Source: Actinomycetota bacterium (lineage in GTDB: Bacteria > Actinomycetota > Geothermincolia > Geothermincolales > RBG-13-55-18). From it: DNA of 52,629 nt. Positions within the stretch are counted from its first letter, which is position 1; each line of letters begins with the position of its first letter. The notes below the pieces were generated by a model. That model did not search any database and was not told the DNA's origin. It was given only the letters and a program-made list of their open reading frames with translations. A program made the position numbers and the translations under genes. Location: NCBI GenBank assembly GCA_013178005.1, contig JABLXL010000013.1, positions 1-52,629 on the forward strand, given 5' to 3'. Shown in pieces: positions 29,267 to 38,175 of the stretch.

Positions 29267-31951
29267 TTGCGAGAACATAGACGGTGGGTGCTTATAGACG
29301 GGCACAGCCTGGCATACCGAGCCTATTATGCCCTCCCCCCCGAGATGGCGACCTCATCCGGCCAACCGACGAACGCGGTTTTCGGGTTTCTTTCCATGCT
29401 CATCAAGGTCCTCGAAGAGCTCAAGCCGGCCGCCCTCGTGGTGGCCTTCGACAAGGGCAGGCCGGAGTTCCGCACCGAGCGTTACGCAGAGTACAAGGCG
29501 CACCGCAAGCCCATGCCCGAGGATCTGAGGGAACAGATGGGGGTGATCCACGCCGTGCTGGATGCGCTGGGGATCCCCGCCCTGGAGGTGGAGGGTTACG
29601 AGGCGGACGACCTTCTGGCGACCCTGACCGACATCCTGCCGCAGGGGGATGAGGTATACGTGGTCACCGGCGACCGCGACGCCCTGCAGCTGGTGGACGA
29701 TAGGGTTCACATCATGGCCAACCGCAAGGGCATCACCGATATCGTGATTTACGATCCCTCGGGCGTGAAGGAAAAATACGGAGTCGAGCCAGGACAGATA
29801 CCCGACTATCTCGCCCTGAAAGGGGACACCTCGGACAATATCCCGGGCGTTCCGGGGATCGGGGAGAAGACCGCCGCCGCCCTTATATCCCGCTACGGAA
29901 GCCTGGAGAGCATATACGAGCACCTTGAAGAAATCACCCCCCCAAAGGCCAGGCGTGCCCTCGAGGAGCACCGCGAGGGCGCGTTCATGAGCCGCGAGCT
30001 CGCGACCGCGCGCAGGGATGTGCCCATTGACCTCGAGGACCCGCGGAGTTGGGAGCTTAAGCCCTGGGACGAAGGCGAGCTATACCGCGTCCTGGATTCC
30101 CTGGAGTTCAGGAAGCACTACGAGCGCCTGTTCCAACTGCGCCGCACCCTCTTCCCGTCGCAAGAGACGCCGGGCGAGAAGGGGGAGGAAAGTCGAGAAG
30201 CGGGTCCCCAGGTGGTCGAGATCGAGGACGAAGACGCGCTGAGGGAGATGATACGCCTCTTATCGGGGGAGGGAAGCGCCTCGATCTACCCGTCGCTCGA
30301 GGGCGAGGGTTTCACCCGCGGCGAGATGCATGCGCTTACCGTGGCGGTGGGGGAGCGGGCCTTCAGGCTCGATCTCCGGCGGGAAAAGGGGGCCTCCCTC
30401 TTGAGATCCTTCCTGGAGTGGGCCGCCGGTAACCGGGGCTTGAGGGTGGACATATACCGGGGCAAGGATTTCATGGTGCAGTGCCAGCGCCTGTGTGGCC
30501 TGCGCGGCGAGGTGGATTTCGACGTGGAGCTCGCATCCTACCTGGTAAATCCATCCGGGGCTCGGCACGACCTCGACAGCATCGCCGGCAGGCACCTGGG
30601 AAGGGCTGCGGCACCGGCGCAGATGGAGCTGGCATCGGATGGAGAAGCGGAGTTGGAGGACGCGCGCAGGGCCTTCACGGTGAGGGACCTGGTGCCGGTG
30701 CTGGAGTCCGAGATGTCCCTTCGCGAACTGGGCGACCTCTATCGAGAGATTGAGATGCCATTGGAGGCGGTGCTGGCGGAGATGGAGATAAGCGGCATCC
30801 GCCTCGACGCCTCGGTGCTCGAGGAGATGGAATCCGAGTTGAACGCCGAGCTCTCGAGCCTCGAGGAACAAGCCTACCGACTGGCGGGCGAGGAGTTCAA
30901 CCTCAATTCGCCCCAGCAACTCGCCCACGTGCTCTTCGAAAGGCTGGGGCTTCCCCCCGGCCGTCGCACCAAAACCGGTTTCGCCACGGACGTGTCGGTG
31001 CTGCAGTCCCTGGAGCGCGAGCACCCCATAGCCGGGGTTATCCTCCGCCACCGCGAGCTCTCCAAGCTCCTCAATACCTATATCGTCGCCCTGCCTCGCC
31101 TTGTGGATCCGCGCACCGGGCGACTGCACGCCTGTTTCAACCAGACGGTGACCGCCACGGGCCGCCTTTCCTCCAGCAACCCGAATCTGCAGAACATCCC
31201 CGTGCGCACCGCGCTGGGCAAATCCATACGCAAGGCCTTTCTGCCCAGCGATCCCGGGGGACGCATAATCTCCGCCGATTACTCCCAGATAGAGCTGCGC
31301 GTGATGGCCCACCTGTCGGGGGATCCGGGCTTAAAACGGGCATTCGAGGAGGACCGCGACATCCATGCCTCCACCGCCTCCGAGGTCTTCGGGATACCCT
31401 TCGACGAGGTGACGCCGGAGCATCGGCGCAGGGCAAAGGCCATTAACTTCGGCATAATCTACGGCATAAGCTCCTTCGGGCTTTCCGAGCAACTGGGGAT
31501 AGAGCAGGGGGAGGCCGAGGAGTACATAAGGCGATATTTCAGAGAATTCCCCGGGGTGCGTGCCTTCCTGGACCGCCAGGTGGAGCAGGCGGCCTCGCGA
31601 GGCTACGTAACCACCATCCTGGGGAGGAGGCGGGAGATACCGGAGCTGGCGCAGGGAAACGTGCGGCTTCGCAAGCTCGGTGAGCGCCTGGCCTTCAACA
31701 CCCCCATACAGGGAAGCGCCGCGGATATCATCAAAATTGCCATGCTGCGCGTGCACCGGCGCATGCGCGAGGAGGCCTGCCGCTCGCGCATGGTTCTTCA
31801 GGTGCACGACGAACTGGTCTTTGATGCGGTTGAGGATGAGTGCTCGCTGGTGGAGGAGCTGGCGCGGCAGGAGATGGAGAGCGCCTTTGAGCTGGACGTC
31901 CCCCTCAAGGTGGACGTGAGCTCGGGCGCATCTTGGTATGACGCAAAATAG
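29267..31951 (+). CDS. polA: DNA polymerase I
   Basis: 894-residue repair and Okazaki-fragment polymerase. Order: 5'-nuclease domain from residue 8 (LIDGHSLAYRAYYA, later EGYEADDLLATL and the ALKGDTSDNIPGVPGIGEKTA helix-hairpin-helix); a degenerate 3'-5' exonuclease domain (about 320-500) in which the DxE-type metal ligands are not recognisable; and the polymerase with motif A DYSQIELRVMAHLSGD, motif B RRRAKAINFGIIYG and motif C LQVHDELVFD. It should thus synthesise without proofreading, as Taq and mycobacterial Pol I do. TTG 29267 is favoured over TTG 29246 by AGGAGG at 29256-29261 and the family start. Confidence 0.97.
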   Translation: MREHRRWVLIDGHSLAYRAYYALPPEMATSSGQPTNAVFGFLSMLIKVLEELKPAALVVAFDKGRPEFRTERYAEYKAHRKPMPEDLREQMGVIHAVLDALGIPALEVEGYEADDLLATLTDILPQGDEVYVVTGDRDALQLVDDRVHIMANRKGITDIVIYDPSGVKEKYGVEPGQIPDYLALKGDTSDNIPGVPGIGEKTAAALISRYGSLESIYEHLEEITPPKARRALEEHREGAFMSRELATARRDVPIDLEDPRSWELKPWDEGELYRVLDSLEFRKHYERLFQLRRTLFPSQETPGEKGEESREAGPQVVEIEDEDALREMIRLLSGEGSASIYPSLEGEGFTRGEMHALTVAVGERAFRLDLRREKGASLLRSFLEWAAGNRGLRVDIYRGKDFMVQCQRLCGLRGEVDFDVELASYLVNPSGARHDLDSIAGRHLGRAAAPAQMELASDGEAELEDARRAFTVRDLVPVLESEMSLRELGDLYREIEMPLEAVLAEMEISGIRLDASVLEEMESELNAELSSLEEQAYRLAGEEFNLNSPQQLAHVLFERLGLPPGRRTKTGFATDVSVLQSLEREHPIAGVILRHRELSKLLNTYIVALPRLVDPRTGRLHACFNQTVTATGRLSSSNPNLQNIPVRTALGKSIRKAFLPSDPGGRIISADYSQIELRVMAHLSGDPGLKRAFEEDRDIHASTASEVFGIPFDEVTPEHRRRAKAINFGIIYGISSFGLSEQLGIEQGEAEEYIRRYFREFPGVRAFLDRQVEQAASRGYVTTILGRRREIPELAQGNVRLRKLGERLAFNTPIQGSAADIIKIAMLRVHRRMREEACRSRMVLQVHDELVFDAVEDECSLVEELARQEMESAFELDVPLKVDVSSGASWYDAK

Positions 31952-32258
31952 ACTCCGCCGAAGACGACATGATGTTGCGATGGCGAAGGCACGACCCAGA
32001 ACCCTGGTATGAACATCTTAACGACCGTGGCTTTACAGGAAGGATAATCGCGTTGTCGATATAGGCGAAAACATGTTCCCCCGGTCTCCGAAGCGAAGAG
32101 GATAGGCGAAAAAGAGGGGTGGATCCGGGTTCGTCCTTGAGCGCTGCGGACAATGCCTGTGCAAAGGGGCGATAAGATGTTAGAATAAGATGTCCGTGTG
32201 CCTTGACCGACGAGAGGAGGGGCCGTGGATAAAAAAATCTTTTGGAGGAAGAGAAAGT
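31952..32258. other. Gene-free leader region before rpsA
   Basis: 307 bp between polA and rpsA. No credible ORF, no strong stem-loop with T-tract. A TAGAAT box at 32181-32186 lacks a good -35 partner. The leader of a ribosomal protein gene is expected to carry the promoter and possibly autoregulatory structure, but nothing diagnostic is seen. Confidence 0.5.
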
Positions 32259-33911
32259 ATGCTGGATCAATCGGAAAGAGAGCGCGAGTTTGCTAACCCC
32301 CCTGAGACCCCCGAACTATCCACCCCGCTGACCAACTTCGACTACACCGATAGCGAAGCCCCCAACTACGACAAGACCATCAAGATCTTCTCGGAAGGCG
32401 ACATCATCGCCGGCACGGTGGTCAAGGTGGACAAGGATGAGGTCCTCCTGGACATCGGCTACAAGAGCGAGGGGGTGATCCCCGCCCGCGAGCTTTCCAT
32501 CCGCTACGGGGTGAAGGCGGAGGAAGTGGTGAAGGTGGGCGACGAGATCGACGCCCTGGTGCTGCAGAAGGAGGACAAGGAGGGGCGCCTCATCCTCTCC
32601 AAGAAAAGAGCCCAGTACGAACGCTCCTGGGACCTCCTGGAAAAGAAGATGATGGAGAACGAGCCCGTGGAAGGCGAGGTCATCGAGGTGGTGAAGGGAG
32701 GCTTGATCCTGGACATAGGGCTGCGCGGCTTCCTTCCCGCCTCGCTCATCGATGTGCACCGCGTCAAGGACCTCCATTCCTTCCTGGGCACGCAGCTCAC
32801 CTGCAAGATCATCGAGATGGACCGCAACCGCAACAACGTAGTGCTCTCCCGCCGCGCGCACATCGAGGAGACGGCGAGCGAACGGAGGAAGATACTCCTG
32901 GACAACCTGGACAAGGGCATGAGGGTGAGCGGGAAGGTGTCGAGCCTGGTATCCTTCGGGGCCTTCGTGAACCTCGGGGGCATCGACGGCCTGGTGCATA
33001 TCTCCGAGCTCTCATGGTGCCACGTGGAAAAGCCCAGCGAGGTGTTGTCGGTGGGCGACGAGGTCGAGGTGGAGATCCTCGACGTGGACCGCGATCGCGA
33101 ACGCATATCGTTGAGCCTAAAGGCCTGCCAGGCCGATCCCTGGGAGCAGCTCTCCCAGGACGTGAGGATAGGCGAGATCATCCAGGGCACAGTGACCAAG
33201 CTGGTTCCCTTCGGAGCTTTCGTGCAGGTTCGGCCCGGCATCGAGGGCTTGATCCACATCTCGGAATTGTCCCGCCGGCACGTGGAGCAGCCCGACGAGG
33301 TGCTCTCGGTGAATCAGGTGATAGACGTCAAGGTCATCGATATAGACATCGACCGCAGGCGCATCAGCCTCAGCCTCAAGCAGGTTCCCGGGGCCGTGGA
33401 TTTCGCTTACGAAGAGGAGGAGGAGGCGGAAGAGGCTGCCGAGCCCGAGTTCCTCGGTACGGAGGCCCCCGAGGAGGAACCCGTGGCGGAATCCGAGGCA
33501 GAGGAAGCGCAAGCGGAGAGCGTTCAGGAGCAGGCAGAGCCGGAAGTCGGGATCTCTGAAGAGGCTGCCGTTAGCGTGGAAGTCGCAGCGGAGCCTGCCC
33601 TGGAGGCGGAAGAGGCTATAGAGGAGGAGCAGCCTGCCGAGGCAGCCGCACTGAGTGAACCCCAGGTCGCGGAAGCAGCCGAGGAAAGCGAAACGGAGGC
33701 CGCCGCTGAGATCGAGCAACCGACGCCCGCCGCCGAACCCGAGGAAGCGGAGTCGGTGGAGCCCGAAACGGTGGAGGCGGAGCCCGAGCCCGAGTTCCTC
33801 GGTACGGAGGCCCCCGAGGAGGAACCCGTGGCGGAGGCCGAGGACGAGGAAGAGCTCCCGGAGGGAAGCCTCGAGTCCATCATCAGGGACATGAAGAGAA
33901 ACCGCGGCTGA
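32259..33911 (+). CDS. rpsA: 30S ribosomal protein S1
   Basis: 550-residue S1 protein that captures mRNA on the small subunit. Four S1 domains: about 45-117 (GDIIAGTVVKVDKDEVLLDIG), 130-203, 218-289 (SGKVSSLVSFGAFVNLGGIDG) and 303-375 (GTVTKLVPFGAFVQVRPGIEG). This four-domain form is usual in Actinobacteria. Residues 385-550 are an acidic Glu/Ala/Pro tail, longer than usual, ending ESIIRDMKRNRG. An acidic peptide of 17 residues (EPEFLGTEAPEEEPVAE) occurs twice in the tail, encoded by an exact 50-nt repeat. ATG 32259 has GGAGGAAG upstream; the frame is open to 32190 but has no better start. Confidence 0.96.
   Translation: MLDQSEREREFANPPETPELSTPLTNFDYTDSEAPNYDKTIKIFSEGDIIAGTVVKVDKDEVLLDIGYKSEGVIPARELSIRYGVKAEEVVKVGDEIDALVLQKEDKEGRLILSKKRAQYERSWDLLEKKMMENEPVEGEVIEVVKGGLILDIGLRGFLPASLIDVHRVKDLHSFLGTQLTCKIIEMDRNRNNVVLSRRAHIEETASERRKILLDNLDKGMRVSGKVSSLVSFGAFVNLGGIDGLVHISELSWCHVEKPSEVLSVGDEVEVEILDVDRDRERISLSLKACQADPWEQLSQDVRIGEIIQGTVTKLVPFGAFVQVRPGIEGLIHISELSRRHVEQPDEVLSVNQVIDVKVIDIDIDRRRISLSLKQVPGAVDFAYEEEEEAEEAAEPEFLGTEAPEEEPVAESEAEEAQAESVQEQAEPEVGISEEAAVSVEVAAEPALEAEEAIEEEQPAEAAALSEPQVAEAAEESETEAAAEIEQPTPAAEPEEAESVEPETVEAEPEPEFLGTEAPEEEPVAEAEDEEELPEGSLESIIRDMKRNRG
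33441..33490 (+). repeat. Exact 50-nt repeat in the rpsA acidic tail (copy 1)
   Basis: Identical to 33786-33835 (offset 345 bp), with further similarity for about 20 bases beyond. Identity at every wobble position shows a recent duplication or gene conversion rather than convergent selection on an acidic peptide. Confidence 0.9.
33786..33835 (+). repeat. Exact 50-nt repeat in the rpsA acidic tail (copy 2)
   Basis: Second copy of the repeat at 33441-33490, near the 3' end of rpsA. Recombination between the two would delete 345 bp (115 codons) in frame, so length variants of the tail are expected among relatives. Confidence 0.9.
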
Positions 33912-33978
33912 TTCCGGCAAGGGGATTTCCGCGACTCCATCCAGGGTTAAGGCATGGGAAGGCCCGATTCGGTATCCT

Positions 33979-34077
33979 TTGCGTAAAAACCGGTTAAGGG
34001 CATCCTTAACGACAGTTACGCAAGAGCAGCGAAGGACCATTTTGCCCTTGCGTAAAACCGGTTCGAGGACATCCTTA
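33979..34077. repeat. Repeated hairpin element between rpsA and coaE
   Basis: The unit begins TTGCGTAAAA(A)CCGGTT and ends CATCCTTA, and occurs at 33979-34008 and 34048-34076. The first unit folds well: GTTAAGG-gcat-CCTTAAC (33993-34010) nested within TTGCGTAA (33979-33986) and TTACGCAA (34016-34023). The 294-bp spacer has no ORF before coaE. It may act as an rpsA terminator or mRNA stabiliser, or be a small dispersed repeat; no further copy was noticed in this window. Confidence 0.7.
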
Positions 34078-34205
34078 CACATGACCGTTCGCGGTATGCT
34101 GGAGAAAAAATGGGCCTTCTTGGTCGAAGTATTTACACCAGCGTGGGAAGGGTTGCGTCCCGGGCGCTTTGTAGCAGGATAGGGAGCGGAGAGGGAGGTG
34201 TCGAA

Positions 34206-34835
34206 TTGTTCCTGGTGGCGCTGACGGGAGGGATCGCCAGCGGAAAAAGCACCGTTTGCAGGATGCTGGAGGAAAAGGGGGCCTTCGTGGTCGAGACCGA
34301 CCTCCTGGCGCGGGAAGTGGTGCGGAAGGGAGAGCCCGCGTGGAAGGAAATCGTGGAGCACTTCGGCTCCAACGTGCTTGACGGGGAAGGCGAGATAGAC
34401 CGCGCGAGGTTGGCGCAGATCGTGTTTACGGACGAAGAGGAAAGGGCCTTCCTCAACCGTGTCACCCACCCGCGCATCTTCCAACTCATGTTCGACCGCC
34501 TGCGCGCCTGGGAGGAGGCGAACGGGTCGGAAGGCGTGGCCATCCTGGACATACCCCTGCTCGTGGACGTGAAGGCGGGAGACATGTTCGATTTTACCCT
34601 GGTGGTTGACGCACCGCCCGAGCTTCAGGCGGAGAGGTTGGTCAACGACCGCGACAGCTCTTCGGAGGAGGCCTGGGCGCGCATCCGCTCCCAGGTGCCG
34701 AGGGAGGAGAGGCTCAAGCACGCGGATTTCGTGATCCGAAACGAGGGAAGCATCGAAGACCTCCGGCGCGAGGTGGATCGCGCATGGGAGGCCATCAGAT
34801 CAAGGGCGGAAGCTTCACGGCAAGGCGGAAGTTGA
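34206..34835 (+). CDS. coaE: Dephospho-CoA kinase
   Basis: 209-residue kinase for the last step of CoA synthesis, phosphorylating the ribose 3' hydroxyl of dephospho-CoA. Walker A is GGIASGKSTV at residues 8-17; the DxD-like VVETDLLAREVV segment and the helix THPRIFQLM are typical, with IPLLVD and VVDAPPELQAERLVNRD-like sequence (here VNDRD) for the lid. TTG 34206 follows GGAGAGGGAGGTG and yields the family start MFLVALTGGIASGKS; the open frame reaching 34110 adds unconserved sequence. It lies downstream of rpsA, a neighbourhood shared with many Actinobacteria. Confidence 0.95.
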   Translation: MFLVALTGGIASGKSTVCRMLEEKGAFVVETDLLAREVVRKGEPAWKEIVEHFGSNVLDGEGEIDRARLAQIVFTDEEERAFLNRVTHPRIFQLMFDRLRAWEEANGSEGVAILDIPLLVDVKAGDMFDFTLVVDAPPELQAERLVNDRDSSSEEAWARIRSQVPREERLKHADFVIRNEGSIEDLRREVDRAWEAIRSRAEASRQGGS

Positions 34836-34881
34836 GCGCCCAGAGCACCGGGACCGCCGCTCCTCCCCGCGGCCAGCGAGG

Positions 34882-35139
34882 TCAGCGGCGCTCCATGGCC
34901 CTTTCCCTTAAGGCCTCCTCGATCTCCTCCTTGTAGCGCTGATAGACGGGGCACCCGTACTGCATGCAGAAGCGCAGCTCGAGAGAGCAGCGCGGCTCCT
35001 CCACCTGCCAGCATTCAAGGCCTTTCCGGAAGGCCTCGCAGCTCAGGTACTGGCTTGCCGGGCATCCCCGCAGGGAACGGCACGTGTTGCGTGCGATCTC
35101 CATCAACCTCCGCGCATAACGGCGTGCTATCATGGACAT
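34882..35139 (-). CDS. Small cysteine-rich protein, possible metal binder
   Basis: 85-residue protein with seven cysteines at 20, 26, 34, 43, 51, 58 and 63, in contexts RGCPASQYLSC, LECWQ, PRCS and RFCMQYGCPVYQRY, flanked by basic and then charged helices. The CW and CxxxxCPVYxRY patterns recall cysteine-rich domains that bind iron-sulfur clusters or zinc, but I cannot name a family. The start at 35139 is favoured because the frame upstream is interrupted by a palindrome and is unconserved; Met at 35133 is an alternative. It is transcribed divergently from the HAD gene and faces coaE. Confidence 0.7.
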   Translation of the reverse strand: MSMIARRYARRLMEIARNTCRSLRGCPASQYLSCEAFRKGLECWQVEEPRCSLELRFCMQYGCPVYQRYKEEIEEALRERAMERR

Positions 35140-35157
35140 AGGGCTCGCGCGAGCCCT
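35140..35157. promoter_or_regulatory. Perfect 18-bp palindrome between divergent genes
   Basis: AGGGCTCGCGCGAGCCCT is perfectly self-complementary, directly adjoins the start codon of the cysteine-rich gene and lies 33 bp before the HAD gene start. It is a candidate operator for both directions, or a hairpin that hides the ribosome-binding region of the minus-strand gene, where no purine-rich site is otherwise visible. Confidence 0.6.
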
Positions 35158-35190
35158 TATTGGATTAATGATAGAGGACGGTAGGCGGGT

Positions 35191-35922
35191 ATGACAATCA
35201 CGCCAGAACGGCGCGAGACGGAAATAGTTTTCTTCGACGCCGGAGAGACACTCGTGCACCCCGAACCCTCCTTCCCCCAGCTGTTCGCGCGCGTTTGCGC
35301 TTCCCGCGGGCTGGAGGTGGACCTCTCGCATTTGCCGAAGGCCACGCGCCGCCTTATGGCGGGGGTGGAGGAACGCCAGAAAAAGGGCTACACCTTCACC
35401 AACGACGAGCATGAATCGCGGCGCTTCTGGTTGGACTTCTATTCGCGCTTGGTGCGGGAGCTGGGCTGCGGCGAGGTCGACGGGTCACTTCCCCAAGAGC
35501 TCTACCATACCTTCTCCGACCCCGCCAACTACGCCCTGTACCACGACGTCCCCGAGACCCTTTCCAGCCTGAGGGAGCAAGGTTACCGGCTCGGGATCAT
35601 CTCCAATTTCGAGGCCTGGCTCCAGGACCTCCTCGACCTGCTCAACGTGAGCCGCCATTTCGAGGTGGTGGTGATATCGGGAAGGGAAAAGTACGAGAAG
35701 CCGCACCCGGAGATCTACTCCACGGCGCTGCGCAGGGCCGGCGTCCCGCCGCGACATGCGCTGCACGTGGGGGATTCTCCCCTCTCCGATTACCAGGGGC
35801 CGAGCGAGACGGGAATGCGCGCGGTGCTCATAGACCGCTGGAACAGGTTCCCCGATTTCGACGGCAGCCGCGTTCGCGACCTCAGGGAACTGCCGGGCTT
35901 GCTGGCGCGAGGTGATATTTGA
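35191..35922 (+). CDS. HAD-superfamily hydrolase (HDHD3-like)
   Basis: 243-residue haloacid-dehalogenase-fold phosphatase. Motif I is [11 protein letters not shown] (nucleophile Asp17; the usual second Asp is replaced by Gly as in HDHD3-type members), motif II LGIISNF, motif III Lys in [14 protein letters not shown], motif [15 protein letters not shown] helical cap lies between about residues 30 and 115. It ends overlapping the region of the uvrB start. Substrate unknown; candidates include phosphoglycolate or sugar and nucleotide monophosphates. Adjacency to uvrB suggests co-transcription with the repair genes but not necessarily a repair role. Confidence 0.88.
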   Translation: MTITPERRETEIVFFDAGETLVHPEPSFPQLFARVCASRGLEVDLSHLPKATRRLMAGVEERQKKGYTFTNDEHESRRFWLDFYSRLVRELGCGEVDGSLPQELYHTFSDPANYALYHDVPETLSSLREQGYRLGIISNFEAWLQDLLDLLNVSRHFEVVVISGREKYEKPHPEIYSTALRRAGVPPRHALHVGDSPLSDYQGPSETGMRAVLIDRWNRFPDFDGSRVRDLRELPGLLARGDI

Positions 35923-35923
35923 A

Positions 35924-37909
35924 ATGAGGGAGTTCCGCATCGCCGCCGAACTGACCCCGCGCGGCGACCAGCCCAAGGCCATCGCCTCCCTGGTTGAGGG
36001 TTTGTCTGAGGGGGAGAGGGTCCAGACCCTCCTGGGGGTCACGGGATCCGGGAAGACCTTCACCATGGCGCACGTGATCAACGCCGTGAACCGACCCGCC
36101 CTGGTGATCGCGCCCAACAAGACCCTGGCGGCGCAACTCTGCAACGAGTTCCGCGAGCTCTTCCCCGAGAACGCCGTGGAGTATTTCGTCAGCTACTACG
36201 ACTATTACCAGCCCGAGGCTTACGTCCCGCGCTCCGATACCTACATCGAGAAGGACACCTCCATAAACGAGGATATCGACCGCCTCCGCCATCGCGCCAC
36301 CTCGGCTCTGCTCTCACGCCGTGACGTCATCATCGTCGCCTCGGTCTCGTGCATATACGGTCTTGGCAGCCCCCAAGAATACCTCAAGCGCGTGCTCCCT
36401 CTCGAGCGCGGCGAGGAATACGACGTGGCGGCGCTGTTGCGCCGGTTGGTGGATATGCAGTACGTGCGCAACAACTACGAGCTCGCGCGGGGGAGCTTCC
36501 GCCTCAAAGGGGATACTTTGGAAATATATCCCAGCTACGAGGAGAGGGTGGTGAGGGCGGAGTTCTTCGGCGACGAGCTGGAGCGCATCACCGTCATCGA
36601 CCCCCTTACCGGGGAGGTGTTGAGCAGGGAGGATGCCCTGTCCATCTTCCCCGCCACCCACTACCTCACCGGCGAAGAAAACCTTCGCCGCGCGATCCAG
36701 TCCATCAAGGAGGAGCTGGAGGAGAGGGTGGCGGAGCTGGAGGGGGCGGGAAAGCTCCTGGAGGCGCAGAGGCTCCTTCAACGCACCTCCTACGACCTGG
36801 AGATGCTGCGGGAGATGGGGTACTGCTCGGGAATCGAGAACTATTCACGCCACCTCGACGGCAGGAAGCCTGGGGAACCCCCCTACACCTTGCTGGACTT
36901 CTTCCCCGAGGACTACCTGGTGTTCATAGACGAATCCCACATCACGGTTCCGCAGTTGCGCGGCATGTACGAGGGCGACATGTCCCGCAAGCGAACCCTG
37001 GTGGAATACGGGTTCCGCCTTCCCTCCGCCCTGGACAACCGGCCCCTGAGGTTCGAGGAGTTCCTCGCCCGGGTGGGGCAGGTGATATGCGTGAGCGCGA
37101 CCCCGGGGGACTGGGAGCTGGGGATGTCCAGGCGGGTGGTGGAGCAGATCATCCGCCCCACCGGATTGGTGGACCCGGAGCTTTCGGTGCGTCCAGCCCA
37201 GGGACAGATCGACGACCTCATGGCGGAGATACGCCGGCGCGTGGAGCGCAACGAGCGCACCCTGGTCACCACCCTCACCAAGCGCATGGCCGAGAACCTC
37301 ACCGACTACCTGTTGGAGATGGGGCTCAGGGTGCGTTACCTGCATTCCGAGATAGACACCCTGGACCGTGTGGAGATCATCCGCGACCTGCGCACAGGGG
37401 AGTTCGACGTCCTGGTGGGCATCAACCTGCTGCGCGAGGGGCTCGACCTCCCCGAGGTTTCACTGGTGGCCATCCTCGACGCCGACAAGGAGGGCTTTTT
37501 ACGCAACGAGAGGTCTCTTATCCAGACCATCGGGAGGGCATCCCGCAACGTGAACGGGCAGGTGATCATGTACGCCTCGGAGGTGACCGAATCCATGCGC
37601 CGCGCCCTGGAGGAGACGGAGCGCAGGCGCGCGCTGCAGATCGCCCACAACCGCGAGCACGGCATCGATCCCCAGACGGTGCGCAAGCGCGTGAGCGATA
37701 TAATGGACATGGTCCTCCTGCCCGACGACAAGGCGCCCTACCGCGTCAGGAAAAGGGAACACGAGGAGATGCCAGGGCCCGAGCTGGAGCGGCTCATCGC
37801 CGGGCTCGAAGAGGAGATGCGCCTCGCCGCGGACGACTTGCGCTTCGAGTACGCCGCGCGGCTGCGCGACGAGATCGCCGATCTCAAGAAAAGATTGCGC
37901 CGGCGCTAG
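35924..37909 (+). CDS. uvrB: Excinuclease ABC subunit B
   Basis: 661-residue helicase-like damage verifier of nucleotide excision repair. Walker A is [14 protein letters not shown], the beta-hairpin region includes [21 protein letters not shown], Walker B-type [12 protein letters not shown], helicase motif [13 protein letters not shown], and a C-terminal UVR motif ([22 protein letters not shown]) that contacts UvrC. ATG 35924 is chosen over GTG 35912 because GAGGTGA at 35910-35916 is then at normal spacing. It touches the HAD gene stop. No LexA-type box was seen upstream. Confidence 0.98.
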   Translation: MREFRIAAELTPRGDQPKAIASLVEGLSEGERVQTLLGVTGSGKTFTMAHVINAVNRPALVIAPNKTLAAQLCNEFRELFPENAVEYFVSYYDYYQPEAYVPRSDTYIEKDTSINEDIDRLRHRATSALLSRRDVIIVASVSCIYGLGSPQEYLKRVLPLERGEEYDVAALLRRLVDMQYVRNNYELARGSFRLKGDTLEIYPSYEERVVRAEFFGDELERITVIDPLTGEVLSREDALSIFPATHYLTGEENLRRAIQSIKEELEERVAELEGAGKLLEAQRLLQRTSYDLEMLREMGYCSGIENYSRHLDGRKPGEPPYTLLDFFPEDYLVFIDESHITVPQLRGMYEGDMSRKRTLVEYGFRLPSALDNRPLRFEEFLARVGQVICVSATPGDWELGMSRRVVEQIIRPTGLVDPELSVRPAQGQIDDLMAEIRRRVERNERTLVTTLTKRMAENLTDYLLEMGLRVRYLHSEIDTLDRVEIIRDLRTGEFDVLVGINLLREGLDLPEVSLVAILDADKEGFLRNERSLIQTIGRASRNVNGQVIMYASEVTESMRRALEETERRRALQIAHNREHGIDPQTVRKRVSDIMDMVLLPDDKAPYRVRKREHEEMPGPELERLIAGLEEEMRLAADDLRFEYAARLRDEIADLKKRLRRR

Positions 37910-38175
37910 GGAGGCGCGAGGATGGATGGGGGAGGGAGGCCGCTGGCCGAGGACCTGCCCTGACCCCGACACGCTATCCTATCTGGATCATGCCCCGGGT
38001 GTGGAACCGAGCACTTGCCGGGGAGGTGAGATCGCAAAGCGCGAGCCCAGCGCCCGGGCCCCGTGACGCCTTTCTCGCTTGCCTGGAAGGGCGGACGCGC
38101 AGGCTGGGAACGTCATATCGTCATGGAAATGCGCGAAGGTATCGACGAGAGACCGTGCTGGAAAGACGGTGGAAC

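Noticed and set aside
33117-34721. Minus-strand frame of 534 codons across rpsA and coaE
   Set aside because: It is antisense to two well-supported genes and reads as low-complexity Leu/Gly/His/Arg-rich sequence typical of a shadow frame.
36349-38175. Same-frame extension of uvrA far upstream across uvrB
   Set aside because: The frame is open by GC-rich codon bias only; its product has no family similarity, and uvrB is clearly the real gene there. UvrA starts at 38176 by alignment.
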